In this document: in pieces, positions 42,364 through 51,420 of the stretch
Numbering within the stretch: the stretch's first letter is position 1
Layout: the number at the start of each line of letters is the position of its first letter
From: Bradyrhizobium sp. BTAi1
GTDB lineage: Bacteria; Pseudomonadota; Alphaproteobacteria; Rhizobiales; Xanthobacteraceae
DNA length: 64,000 nt
Assembly (NCBI RefSeq): GCF_000015165.1
Contig: NC_009485.1
Location: 6,591,501-6,655,500, forward strand
Reading direction: 5' to 3'
Translations under genes and position numbers: made by a program
Notes under the pieces: generated by a model
Database searches by the model: none
Told to the model about the DNA's origin: nothing
Seen by the model: only the letters and a program-made list of their open reading frames with translations

Positions 42364-45312
42364 ATGGCGATCTATCATCTTCACGTCAAGGTCATTGGCC
42401 GCAAGTCTGGCTCCAGCGCGGTGGCGTCGGCCGCCTACCGCTCGGGCTCGCGGCTGCGCGACGAGCGGCTTGACCGCAGCCACGATTTTTCCGGCAAGCG
42501 CGGCGTCGCTCATTCCGAGGTGATGCTGCCTGAACATGCGCCGGAAGCGTGGAGCGACCGTGAACGGCTCTGGAACGATGTCGAGGCGTTCGAGGTTCGC
42601 AAGGACGCCCAGCTTGCCCGTGAGGTCGAATTCGCCATCCCGCGCGAGATGACGCAAGCTCAAGGCATCGAACTGGCCCGCGACTTCGCGCAGGCGGAGT
42701 TTGTAAGTTTGGGCATGATTGCCGATCTCAATGTGCATTGGGACATCGGCGAAGACGGTCTGGCCAAACCCCATGCCCACGTCATGCTGACCATGCGCGC
42801 GATGGACGAGAATGGCTTTGGTCCCAAGGTCCGGGACTGGAACCGCACGGAGATGATCGAGCGTTGGCGCGAACGCTGGGCGGGGCTTGCCAATGAGCGG
42901 CTGGCGGAACTCGACATCGACGCGCGGATCGACCATCGCAGCTTCGAGGCGCAGGGGATCGCGCTGGAGCCGCAAAGCCAGATCGGCGCACCCGCGCAAC
43001 GGATCGAGCGCGAAGGAAACGAGGCCGACCGCGCCGAGATGCACCGCGAGATCGCGCGCGGCAATGGCGCGCGGATCATCGCCGATCCTTCCCTCGGGCT
43101 GGACGCGATCACGCGACAGCAATCGACCTTCACGCAGCGAGACATAGCGAAGTTCGCCCACCGTCACAGCGACGGTCTCGACCAGTTCAATGAGGTCATG
43201 GGCGCGATGCGTAGCGCTCCAGATCTTGTCGAACTCGGCAATGACGCTCGCGGCGAGGATCGGTTCACCACCCGCGAGATGATCGAGGCTGAACAGCGCC
43301 TGCACCGCGCCGCCGAACTCATGGCGGAACGGGAGCGCCATGAGTTGCGTGACACGGATCGCGAAGCGGCTTTGGCGCGTGCGGAAGCGCGCGGCCTTGT
43401 CCTTTCGAGCGAGCAAGCTGATGCGCTGTCGCATGTCACGGATGGGCGCGATTTGGGCGTCGTGGTCGGCCATGCCGGAACGGGAAAGAGCGCGATGCTG
43501 GGCGTGGCGCGGGAGGCATGGGAAGCAGCGGGCTACGAGGTCCGGGGCGTAACACTGTCTGGCATTGCGGCGGAAAACCTCGAAGGCGGATCGGGAATCT
43601 CGTCACGCACCATTGCGAGCATGGAACATGGCTGGGGACAGGGCCGCGACCTGCTCACGATCCGCGACGTGCTTGTCATCGACGAGGCGGGCATGGTCGG
43701 CACACGGCAGTTGGAACGCGTACTGTCCCATGCTGCCGACGCCGGCGCCAAGGTCGTGCTGGTCGGCGATCCGCAACAGCTGCAAGCAATAGAAGCGGGA
43801 GCGGCCTTCCGCTCGATCCATGAACGCCATGGCGGTGCCGAGATCGGCGAGGTGCGCCGTCAGCGCCAGGACTGGCAGCAGGACGCCACCCGTGATCTCG
43901 CCAACGGCAAAACCGGCCATGCGCTGGAGGCCTATCGCTCTCACGGCATGGTGCATGAGGCCCAAACACGCGAGCAGGCGCGCGACGATCTGATCGACCG
44001 CTGGGACCGCGACCGGCAGGCATCGCCGGACCGTGCCTGCATCATCCTCACCCATACCAATGACGAGGTGCGCGCGCTCAACGAGGCTGCGCGGACGCGG
44101 ATGCGTGCCGCCGGTGATCTCGGCAATGAGGTGCGTTTGACCGTCGAGCGCGGCGACCGCGGCTTCGCCAGCGGGGATCGCGTCATGTTCCTGCAAAACG
44201 AACGTGGCCTCGGCGTGAAGAACGGCACCCTCGGCACCATCGAACAGGTGAGCGCGCAGTCCATCACCGTTCAGACCGACGATGGCCGATCCGTGCACTT
44301 TGATCTCAAAGATTTCAACCGCATCGACCATGGCTATGCGGCGACCATCCACAAGGCGCAGGGCATGACGGTGGACCGCATCCATGTGCTGGCGACACCG
44401 GGCATGGATGCCCATAGCAGCTATGTCGCCCTGTCACGACACCGCGACGGCGTGGAGCTGCATTATGGCCGCGACGATTTTGCCAATCGGGACCGGCTCA
44501 CCCGCACCCTGTCGCGCGACCGGTCGAAGGACATGGCTTTGGATTACGAGCAGCGCGATCCGGTCCAGAGCTATGCCGAGCGGCGCGGCATCACCTTCGG
44601 CGAGCGCGTTGCCGAAATTGTCAAGAAGATCGTGCCGGAGAAAGTGCGCAACATGTTCGACGGCCTGCGGCCGTCTCCCCACGCCGTCCCTGGCCCGGAC
44701 GGCACGCGGAGGCTGGAACTGGAAGCGTCGGAAAAGAAGTCGGTGGAAGACCTGGAAGCGGCGCTGCGCAAGGCCCGCACCAAGGCGCTGCTCCGCCATG
44801 CCCAAGCCGTGGATGCGATCTTCGATATCCATGAGCGGGGCGGCAAGGCCAGCCCGACACAGGTGAAGGAATTGCAGGAGGCCCGCAAGGTCTTCGAGGG
44901 GGTGCGGCCCTATGGCTCGCACGACGCCGAAGCCGCCTACAAGAAGAATCCGGAACTCGCCCGCGAGGCGGCTGGCGGCCAGGTCAACCGCGCCATCCGC
45001 GCGCTCCAGCTCGAAACCGAGCTGCGGACCGATCCGAGCCGCCGCGCCGACCGTTTCGTGGAACGCTGGCAGAAGCTCGACCACACCAGCCAGCGTCAAT
45101 ATCAGGCTGGCGACATGTCCGGCTACAACGCGACGCGCTCGACGATGGGCGACATGGCCAAAAGCCTCGAACGCGATCCGCAAATGGAATCCATCCTCGC
45201 CAACCGCAAGAAAGACCTCGGCATCGCGTTCGAATCAGGCCGCCGGCTCGGCCAGGAGTTGGCCTTTACCCACGGCATCGACCTTGGCCGCGGCCGAGGC
45301 ATCGGAATTTGA
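42364..45312 (+). CDS. traA: Ti-type relaxase/helicase TraA
   Basis: 982 residues; start at MAIYHLHVKVIGRKSGSSAV. N-terminal MobA/MobL (MOBQ) relaxase: Tyr25 in ASAAYRSGSRL and metal-binding PHAHVMLTMR (His137, His139). RecD/TraI-type helicase in the middle: Walker A GHAGTGKS (about residue 375), DEAG, VLVGDPQQLQAIEAG and HKAQGMTVDR. C-terminal helical tail. It nicks oriT and unwinds DNA for transfer. Slightly shorter than plasmid TraA (about 1100 residues). No traG, traB/F or VirB genes nearby, so the element is mobilisable, not self-transferring. Confidence 0.94.
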   Translation: MAIYHLHVKVIGRKSGSSAVASAAYRSGSRLRDERLDRSHDFSGKRGVAHSEVMLPEHAPEAWSDRERLWNDVEAFEVRKDAQLAREVEFAIPREMTQAQGIELARDFAQAEFVSLGMIADLNVHWDIGEDGLAKPHAHVMLTMRAMDENGFGPKVRDWNRTEMIERWRERWAGLANERLAELDIDARIDHRSFEAQGIALEPQSQIGAPAQRIEREGNEADRAEMHREIARGNGARIIADPSLGLDAITRQQSTFTQRDIAKFAHRHSDGLDQFNEVMGAMRSAPDLVELGNDARGEDRFTTREMIEAEQRLHRAAELMAERERHELRDTDREAALARAEARGLVLSSEQADALSHVTDGRDLGVVVGHAGTGKSAMLGVAREAWEAAGYEVRGVTLSGIAAENLEGGSGISSRTIASMEHGWGQGRDLLTIRDVLVIDEAGMVGTRQLERVLSHAADAGAKVVLVGDPQQLQAIEAGAAFRSIHERHGGAEIGEVRRQRQDWQQDATRDLANGKTGHALEAYRSHGMVHEAQTREQARDDLIDRWDRDRQASPDRACIILTHTNDEVRALNEAARTRMRAAGDLGNEVRLTVERGDRGFASGDRVMFLQNERGLGVKNGTLGTIEQVSAQSITVQTDDGRSVHFDLKDFNRIDHGYAATIHKAQGMTVDRIHVLATPGMDAHSSYVALSRHRDGVELHYGRDDFANRDRLTRTLSRDRSKDMALDYEQRDPVQSYAERRGITFGERVAEIVKKIVPEKVRNMFDGLRPSPHAVPGPDGTRRLELEASEKKSVEDLEAALRKARTKALLRHAQAVDAIFDIHERGGKASPTQVKELQEARKVFEGVRPYGSHDAEAAYKKNPELAREAAGGQVNRAIRALQLETELRTDPSRRADRFVERWQKLDHTSQRQYQAGDMSGYNATRSTMGDMAKSLERDPQMESILANRKKDLGIAFESGRRLGQELAFTHGIDLGRGRGIGI

Positions 45313-45441
45313 CCCATCCTATTTTCCGCCGTCTCTCCGCCACGCTCCAACGAGTCGAAAAACCCCTCTTGCGCGTCTTCGAACGCCAGCCTGTCTGGTC
45401 TCAGCAGCCGTCAGAAACAGCCAGCAGGAGGCCGCGCGGCC

Positions 45442-45657
45442 ATGCGCGAACCGGACCGTATCATCCGTCTGAAAACTGTCCTTTCCCGGACCGGGCTGTC
45501 CCGGTCCACCATCTACCGCAAGATCGCCGAAGGCACGTTCCCGGCTCAGCTCAAAATCAGCACCAACGGGACCGGCTGGCATGAATCCGACATCAACCGC
45601 TGGATCGCAGATCCTGTCGGATGGCGTCCGACAGGCGAGTTCGATGAAGTCCGCTGA
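45442..45657 (+). CDS. AlpA-family regulator/excisionase
   Basis: 71 residues with AGGAGG upstream. A MerR-like winged helix: RIIRLKTVLSRTGLSRSTIY, RKIAEGTFPAQLKI and GWHESDINRWI are the AlpA pattern. AlpA-type proteins promote excision of P4-like islands by activating or assisting the integrase. Located 130 bp after traA. Confidence 0.88.
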   Translation: MREPDRIIRLKTVLSRTGLSRSTIYRKIAEGTFPAQLKISTNGTGWHESDINRWIADPVGWRPTGEFDEVR

Positions 45658-45861
45658 GGTCAGTGGTTGCCTGCCTTCGGCCAGACCATCCGGCGGCATG
45701 TCCTTTTGCTGCTGACAGCAGTGAACCGGACCGGCCTGAGGCCGTAAAGGCTGGCGCTGTCGCCCCCCGCTTCGCGGCTTCGGCCTTGACGGCCTGACGC
45801 CGCCCCGGTTTGGGCTCTCCAAGCAGACAAGGCGGATAGCGCTCCCAATCCGGACTGCTAT
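45658..45861. other. Short non-coding stretch after alpA-like gene
   Basis: About 200 bp, nothing recognised beyond GC-rich short inverted repeats. Confidence 0.3.
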
Positions 45862-46204
45862 GCCCTGCACCAACCATGTGCTTGGCAACGGCTGCGACGA
45901 CGCCTGCGCCGTGGACCGCAAGGCGCTGGAAAGCCGCGTGCTGACCGGGCTGCGCGAGCGCATGATGACGCCGGAGATCGACGCCGAGGTCATGCGCGCC
46001 TATTCGCAGGAAACCAATCGACTCAACCGCCAGCGCCGAAGCTCATTGGAATCCACCCGCCACGAGCTTGCCGAAGCCAGGAAAGGCCATCGCGGAGATC
46101 GCGCTCGTCATCGAGCAACGCGGTTGGCACCGCGCCCTGTCCGACCGGCTGACCGAGCTTGTGGCCAAACAGACAGCCTCACCGCCCGCTGAGCGGACGC
46201 CATA
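45862..46204 (+). pseudogene. Remnant of a large serine recombinase, frameshifted
   Basis: One frame reads CTNHVLGNGCDDACAVDRKA, LESRVLTGLRERMMTPEI, ETNRLNRQRR, the zinc-ribbon/coiled-coil part of resolvase-like recombinases. At about 46083 the match shifts by one frame to AIAEIALVIEQRGWHRALSD and RLTELVAKQTASPPAER. The N-terminal catalytic domain is absent. A decayed earlier recombination module. Confidence 0.75.
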
Positions 46205-46257
46205 GCGTGGCACAGCGCAGACTTGGGCTGTTCACCTACGCCAAGACGCGTGACACA

Positions 46258-46590
46258 ATGCGTACCATGGCTCATCCTCGCAGATCCCATGACCACGTTT
46301 CGACGAACAAGGCAGTGTCGAGTGTGGACAACGATAAGAGTACCGGAGTTGATCCGATCGACCCCTCGGCCCTCGGTTTTACGAAAGTAGCGTACGCGGT
46401 CGACGAGACACTTGAGTTGCTCAGTATCGGCCGCACTGCGCTGTACGCAGCGGTCAAACGAGGTGATCTCAAACGCGTCAAGTTCGGCAAAAAGACGTTG
46501 TTTTACGCTGCCGACCTTGCCGCGTTTATGGCGCGGCTTCGGCACCTGAGCGAATCGGATGAGAGCCAGGGCGATCACGGGCCTCGCTAG
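46258..46590 (+). CDS. Excisionase-type helix-turn-helix protein
   Basis: 110 residues. After an unstructured N-terminus, residues about 48-95 (YAVDETLELLSIGRTALYAA, VKRGDLKRVKFGKKTLFYAA, DLAAFMARL) form the short winged helix of excisionase/AlpA-like DNA-binding proteins. Last gene of the island, next to the right attachment site, so it may be the directionality factor of the integrase. The start could also be three codons later. Confidence 0.75.
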   Translation: MRTMAHPRRSHDHVSTNKAVSSVDNDKSTGVDPIDPSALGFTKVAYAVDETLELLSIGRTALYAAVKRGDLKRVKFGKKTLFYAADLAAFMARLRHLSESDESQGDHGPR

Positions 46591-46796
46591 ATATTAGCGC
46601 CTAAATGCAAGATTGACCTGCAGCCCGCCGTGGCACCGACAATCAAGCTGCTCGTGCCGGACCAACTTCAAAAAGTACTTTCCCGACTGATAGCGATCGA
46701 GCTACCTTCGTAGTTCGATCGGACGCGATGGACGACCAGAGCGCCGCTGGCGACTGCACGTAGGGCCGGCGGACCGATCTTCTTCCCCTTGGCAAC

Positions 46797-46818
46797 TTTG
46801 TTGGTATCTTTGTTGGTA
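46797..46818. repeat. Tandem TTTGTTGGTA repeat, right copy
   Basis: Two exact TTTGTTGGTA units 12 bases apart, 65 bp inside the right junction. Presence at both island ends supports a role in recombination. Confidence 0.6.
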
Positions 46819-46882
46819 CCCGTTGAATCAACATTTTGATAAGACCAAGAAACCCCTCAAGAAAAGCAGCTTCATATGGCGG

Positions 46883-46897
46883 CTGCCGGGCCCACCA
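46883..46897. repeat. attR core of the island
   Basis: Exact 15-base copy of the tRNA 3' end (CTGCCGGGCCCACCA) with unrelated flanks on both sides. It marks the right junction with the chromosome, 236 bp before a LysE gene. Confidence 0.85.
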
Positions 46898-47133
46898 GCG
46901 ATTTCAGCGCCACGCTCGATCTGATCCTGCCGCGATTGGCTCCCGCATGCGCAAGGCCGGCATCCGTTGGCTCACGGCAGCGTCGGGACGGCTCGATCGT
47001 GCAGGAGAGCTCCTGGCAACGGAGAGGCTGCCACAGCGACGCGTCGTGACACTGCTGTCGTCAGTCAAATGAATGACGCGGCGAGTCATCGGCATCGCTA
47101 AGCAGAGCGCCGACATGAATCGGTAGCTCTCGG

Positions 47134-47763
47134 ATGTCCTTGCCTCAATCTGTTGCAACGCTCATCGCCGGCGTCGGGGTTGGGCTGACGGTCGCGGCGC
47201 CGGTCGGACCGATGGGGATCCTCTGCATTCAGCGGACATTGACCTCCGGCGCAGCGGCGGGGCTGGCGACGGGGTTGGGCGCGGCCACGGTTCACCTGGC
47301 CTACAGCGCGCTCGCAGTCGCCGGCATCGGAGTGATCGTCCAGCCGTGGGTCGAAACCAATTCGCTCGTGCTCGGCACACTGTCGGGCTTCGCCCTGCTC
47401 TGGTTCGCCATGCGGATTCGCCAGCAGCCTGTCGCGCTTCCCGCCACGGATCGAGGCGATCACATCCGCCTGATCAGGGCCTATGCGAGCGCGATCGGAC
47501 TCGGCGTGACCAACCCGCTTACGATCGTCCTGTTCTGCGCCGCGCTGCATACGCTGGTCGGGCATTCGGCAGGACTTCTGCTGACGGCGGGTGTGTTCCT
47601 CGGTTCGGCGCTGTGGTGGACCCTTCTGAGCACGACGATAGCCATCGTCCGCCTGCGCTTCGATTCGGACATCCTCAACATGAGCAACAAGCTGGCCAGC
47701 CTGCTGCTGATGGGGCTCGGCGCGCTGGCCCTCGCCAAGGCGTGTGGACGCCTGATGACCTGA
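47134..47763 (+). CDS. LysE-family amino-acid exporter
   Basis: 209 residues with about six membrane helices. Conserved LysE/RhtB start VGVGLTVAAPVGPMGILCIQ with the RTLTSGAAAGLATGLGAATV segment; ASAIGLGVTNPLTIVLFCA corresponds to the repeated half motif. Probably exports amino acids or analogues; substrate unknown. First chromosomal gene right of the island; convergent with a LuxR-type regulator. Confidence 0.9.
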   Translation: MSLPQSVATLIAGVGVGLTVAAPVGPMGILCIQRTLTSGAAAGLATGLGAATVHLAYSALAVAGIGVIVQPWVETNSLVLGTLSGFALLWFAMRIRQQPVALPATDRGDHIRLIRAYASAIGLGVTNPLTIVLFCAALHTLVGHSAGLLLTAGVFLGSALWWTLLSTTIAIVRLRFDSDILNMSNKLASLLLMGLGALALAKACGRLMT

Positions 47764-47779
47764 CCGGAAGGTCGCTCGC

Positions 47780-48922
47780 CTAGTTGCGTGGCAGCGTCAC
47801 TTGCACGCTTCGCAACAGCGCAACGAGCTGGCTCTGCTGGCTGGTGCCGGTCTTGCCGAAGATCCGCCCGAGATGGGTACGCGCGGTGCTCACCCGAATC
47901 CCGATCAGGCCGGCGGCCTGCTTGAGCGACTGACCGGCTGCAATGGCTGCGGCGACGCGGGCCTCCTGCGGTGTCAGCTCGAAGAACTGGGCGATCGCTT
48001 CGGCAAACCCTGCGGGCAGCTCCTGTGAGAACCTGCGCGCAATCACGACCGCACATGGCTCCAAAGCGATCGTCGGGGTGCCGACACCCATCGAGGGACC
48101 GACGGAAATCGCCAGCGCGGCCGGATCACCCGCCGGGAGGGCCGGAACGATGAGAAGATCACCGCCGACACCCGGCAGGCTGCCGCGCCCGGCGGAACAG
48201 GCGTCGGCAACAAGCCGCTGCAGCCTGGTCGTGCTCTGAATGTCCGATGTCAGCAGCACGCCGCGCCTCTGGGACAGGCCGCTGTCGCGGTCCGACAGGA
48301 TCTGCTCAGCCGCCTCGTTCCTGGCAAGAATGCGCAGGCCTGCGTCGACGGCGATGAGAGCGAACGGCAGATGCGACAGGCTCGTGGACACCAACTGCTC
48401 GATCCTGGTCTGCCGCGAGATCTCGACCGCGCGGGTGAGATGCGGCACGATCGTCCTCAGGAGCGCGAGATCGGCCGCGTCGAACGGGGGTTGATTGCGG
48501 CCGCGCTGAACGTCGAAGAACCATGTCGACGGCCCGGACGAGGCCAGCTTGCAGGTCAAGCCGCCATACATGTCCTGCGGCGCCATCCATTCGTTCCAGA
48601 GACGGCTCGCTCGCAGCGTCTCCCTGCCGATGAAGCTCAGATCGCTGTAGGTCGCCCCGACCTCCGCCTTTGCGACCGCGTGCTCGATGATGTTGGGCTC
48701 GTCGGCGAACTCCACGAGATAGCGGTCCTGGAAGGCCGGATCGTTGCTGGGCGCAATCAGGTCGTCGGGCCTCCGCTCGGGCCCGATCCGCACCAGGCAG
48801 GCTTTCGATCCATCGAACAGCGTCCGGAGCGATTCGACGGCTTGCGGCCAGAGCTTCGGGTCGTGAGCGGCCTGATAGATGTTGCCGATAGAGGCGATGA
48901 CCGAACTCTCCGGAACGTGCAT
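47780..48922 (-). CDS. LuxR-type transcriptional regulator, 380 aa
   Basis: C-terminal helix-turn-helix (residues about 315-375: LTPQEARVAAAIAAGQSLKQ, AAGLIGIRVSTARTHLGRIF, GKTGTSQQSQLVALL). The 300-residue N-terminal part has no receiver signature and looks like two PAS/GAF-like sensing domains (SSVIASIGNIYQAAHDPKLW is a common opening of this family; LPFALIAVDAGLRILARNEA is PAS-like). A stand-alone sensor-regulator of unknown signal. It lies 104 bp after a two-component pair on the same strand. Confidence 0.85.
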   Translation of the reverse strand: MHVPESSVIASIGNIYQAAHDPKLWPQAVESLRTLFDGSKACLVRIGPERRPDDLIAPSNDPAFQDRYLVEFADEPNIIEHAVAKAEVGATYSDLSFIGRETLRASRLWNEWMAPQDMYGGLTCKLASSGPSTWFFDVQRGRNQPPFDAADLALLRTIVPHLTRAVEISRQTRIEQLVSTSLSHLPFALIAVDAGLRILARNEAAEQILSDRDSGLSQRRGVLLTSDIQSTTRLQRLVADACSAGRGSLPGVGGDLLIVPALPAGDPAALAISVGPSMGVGTPTIALEPCAVVIARRFSQELPAGFAEAIAQFFELTPQEARVAAAIAAGQSLKQAAGLIGIRVSTARTHLGRIFGKTGTSQQSQLVALLRSVQVTLPRN

Positions 48923-49026
48923 GGCTCAGTGATTCCAATTCGCGTCGAAAGGACCAAAGGTGGATGCGGGCTCGCGCTGCGACGCGCAGACGCTCTCATC
49001 GCAAAAAACGGTCATGTGCGATCGTC

Positions 49027-50817
49027 CTATTCCGCTGCCATGTCCGAGCTCAGAAGCGCGCTGAGCCGGATCGGCTGCACCGGCTTGCGCAACAGCAGCA
49101 CGCCGCGCTGACGGGCGCCTTCCGCGATCTCCGGACCGATGTCTCCGGTCATCAGAACCAGCCGCGTGCGGTCCGCGTAAGCCGCGATGATCTTGTCAGC
49201 AATATTGAGCCCGGTTTCCGTGCCGGCCAAGCGGTAGTCGAGCAGGACGAGCCATCGCTTTCGTGCCGCCGCCTGGCCCAGGAAACGAAGTGCAGGCGCT
49301 CCGCCCTCGAAGGGCGCGCATTCATAGCCCCAATTGGTCAGCAGCCGACCGAGCGAATCGCGTGTCGTCGCGTCGTCGTCGATCACGAGCACACCCGGCT
49401 GATCCGACCGATCCGGCACGCTTATTTCCCGATTCATCGAATCTGTGTCGACGCTTGCCGGTGCGGCATCCGCCATCGGCACGGTAAGGCTGAAGCTGGT
49501 GCCGCGTCCGATCACCGACTTCACCTCGAGCGGCCAGTCCATCGCCTTGCAGAGGCGCCGAACGATGGCGAGCCCGATGCCAAGCCCCCTGTCGCGGTTG
49601 CGTTCGGGATTTCCGACCTGAAAGAAATCATCGAAGATCGCGTTGAGATGGCGAGGCTCGATGCCGATCCCGGTATCGACGATTTGGATTCTCACAGCTC
49701 CGGCGCGGCGGCGTGCGCCGATGAGGATGGCGCCCGTCTCGGTGTACTTGATCGCATTGCCGACGAGGTTGAGCAGAGCACGCTCGAGCAGAGCCGGATC
49801 GACCGAGCACCACAGATCGGACGGCCGCACCCGCAGGCGCAACGACTTGCGCCGGGCCTCGAGATCGAGCGTCGAAGCCACGCTGAGAAAGATCTCATGG
49901 ACAGGCACGGCCCTGACGCTCGCGTTCCTGATATCGGCATCAGTGGCCGACACGCCCATGATCGCGTCGAATTGCCGGAGCAGGCTCGTCGCACAATCCT
50001 GCAGCCGCGCAATGATCTCGTTGCGGTCCTCCTGATCGGGCGAGCGTGCGAGAAGTTCGAAATACAGCCCCATCGCGTTCAGCGGCTGCCGCAGATCGTG
50101 GCTGGCCGCGCTGAAGAAGCGGGTCCTCTCCGCGAACAGCTCCTCGATCTGCTGCGCCTGCCGCGCCTTGACGTCGAGGAGTTCGGTGATGTCGAGGCGG
50201 ATGTTGATCGCAGCCTCCGCCTTTTTCGCCGCCTTGGTACCGGTCGCCAGGACGAAGGGCAACAGCGCCAGGAGGGTGATGCCGGCCACCCGCTCGAGCT
50301 CGCCATCAAAGCTCAGGAACGACAGCGCCGCCGGAACGATCGCCGCCACCATCACGATCCACATGCTCGGCGTATAGTCGGCTCCGACGATCCACGTCGC
50401 ACTCGTCACGAAGAAGATGACGGCGGTCAGCGGCAACAGCACCGATGCGGGAGCACCGTCGACGTGGAGAAGCAGAGGACTGAGCGACCAGGCGAACGCG
50501 TTGAGACCGAACAACGCCGCCTTGGCCCAGCCCCAGCGCCACAGAGTTTCGTCCGGGGGGCACACGACGCGGAACGCGTCGTTGATGTTGGTGATGAGGC
50601 ACTCGGTCAGCACGACGAGAAAGGTCCAGATCGCCGCCCGGACCGGCGACAGGTCGCACAACAGCCAGACGAGCAGTCCGGCGGACGCCGCGCCACTTGT
50701 CGAAATCGCCTGGAGAACGCGGATGCCGCCGAGATAAGGAAGGGTCCGCGTGCCGAAGAAGAGATGGATGCGCTCGCGATAGAGCGCCCGCATGCGCGAT
50801 GCTGTTCCGGCGGGCAT
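49027..50817 (-). CDS. Hybrid sensor histidine kinase with C-terminal receiver
   Basis: 596 residues. The N-terminal membrane part has about six or seven helices in pairs (residues 35-190) without a large periplasmic loop, then a coiled coil (VKARQAQQIEELFAERTRFF). HisKA box FSAASHDLRQPLNAMG (His240) and HATPase domain (LLNLVGNAIKYTETG, DTGIGIEP, RGLGIGLAIVRRL). After a linker, a receiver domain (VLVIDDDATTRDSLG, phosphoacceptor Asp in LVLLDYRLAG, RKPVQP). The SHDLRQPLNAM box is typical of a kinase group with integral membrane sensing. Its start directly follows the stop of the NarL-type regulator. Confidence 0.92.
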   Translation of the reverse strand: MPAGTASRMRALYRERIHLFFGTRTLPYLGGIRVLQAISTSGAASAGLLVWLLCDLSPVRAAIWTFLVVLTECLITNINDAFRVVCPPDETLWRWGWAKAALFGLNAFAWSLSPLLLHVDGAPASVLLPLTAVIFFVTSATWIVGADYTPSMWIVMVAAIVPAALSFLSFDGELERVAGITLLALLPFVLATGTKAAKKAEAAINIRLDITELLDVKARQAQQIEELFAERTRFFSAASHDLRQPLNAMGLYFELLARSPDQEDRNEIIARLQDCATSLLRQFDAIMGVSATDADIRNASVRAVPVHEIFLSVASTLDLEARRKSLRLRVRPSDLWCSVDPALLERALLNLVGNAIKYTETGAILIGARRRAGAVRIQIVDTGIGIEPRHLNAIFDDFFQVGNPERNRDRGLGIGLAIVRRLCKAMDWPLEVKSVIGRGTSFSLTVPMADAAPASVDTDSMNREISVPDRSDQPGVLVIDDDATTRDSLGRLLTNWGYECAPFEGGAPALRFLGQAAARKRWLVLLDYRLAGTETGLNIADKIIAAYADRTRLVLMTGDIGPEIAEGARQRGVLLLRKPVQPIRLSALLSSDMAAE

Positions 50818-51420
50818 TCAGATCAACCTCTGCCGCAAAGCTCGGGTGACGGCCTCTGTGCGATTGCCGACCTGCAACTGCTCGAAGATCCGCCCCCAAT
50901 GCGCCCGGATCGTGCTTTCGCTGACGCCCAGCAGCTCGCAGATCTGCTTGTCGAGCAGGCCCTGGCTCGCATAGATCAGGATCTCGCGGCGCCGAAGCGA
51001 CAGCGTGGTGCCGTCCGAAGCGGCGCCGACGGAGTCGTAGACCCGGCCTCCCGAAAACGCGATACGGATGGCAGCAACCAGATCTGCCGAGGTCTTGTCC
51101 TTGGAGAGACAGACCACGGCGCCCAATGACGCCGCGCCTTCCGCAAGCGCAGGCGAGAGATCTGCACAGAGCAGCCCCACCGCGATGAGCGGGTATCGCG
51201 TCCTGACCTCCTTGAGCAGCGACAATCCATCGCCGTCCGGGAGACGATAGTCGGAAAGACAGAGGTCGACCTCGTGGGCGGCGAGCAACGCCAGTGTCGC
51301 GCTGCAGTTCTCCGCAGTTGCCACACTGAGATCCTCGATCTCGAGTTCAAGCGTGCGGCGCACGGCATCCCTGTAGATGGGATGATCGTCTACGAAGAGG
51401 AGCGACCGCACCAGTTCCAC
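50818..51420 (-). CDS. NarL/FixJ-family response regulator
   Basis: 200 residues. Receiver with VDDHPIYRDA, phosphoacceptor Asp57 (LCLSDYRLPDGDG) and the conserved Lys in CLSKDKT; LuxR-type helix-turn-helix at about 135-195 (LSLRRREILIYASQGLLDKQ, ICELLGVSESTIRAHWGRIF). First gene of the operon with the hybrid kinase, adjacent with no gap, so they are probably partners. Confidence 0.92.
   Translation of the reverse strand: MELVRSLLFVDDHPIYRDAVRRTLELEIEDLSVATAENCSATLALLAAHEVDLCLSDYRLPDGDGLSLLKEVRTRYPLIAVGLLCADLSPALAEGAASLGAVVCLSKDKTSADLVAAIRIAFSGGRVYDSVGAASDGTTLSLRRREILIYASQGLLDKQICELLGVSESTIRAHWGRIFEQLQVGNRTEAVTRALRQRLI

Larger units (their letters stand above)
23687..46897. mobile_element. 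tRNA-integrated mobilisable genomic island
   Basis: About 23.2 kb bounded by CTGCCGGGCCCACCA in the tRNA 3' end and an exact copy at the far side. It carries a P4-type integrase at the tRNA end and, at the other end, a Ti-type relaxase module with oriT plus AlpA/excisionase-like genes. Cargo is phosphonate-type transport, a PhyH dioxygenase, a molybdoenzyme and a sulfonate-type ABC transporter. No type IV secretion genes are present, so it would need help to transfer. An IS66 copy has inserted into the cargo. Confidence 0.88.
46591..47133. other. Island right border and chromosomal flank
   Basis: About 540 bp without a gene. It contains the right TTTGTTGGTA tandem (46797) and the attR core (46883); after that the sequence returns to high-GC chromosome up to lysE. 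Confidence 0.5.

Noticed and set aside
42193..43473. Long minus-strand extension upstream of traC
   Set aside because: Antisense to traA and passing through oriT; TraC similarity begins only at 42192.
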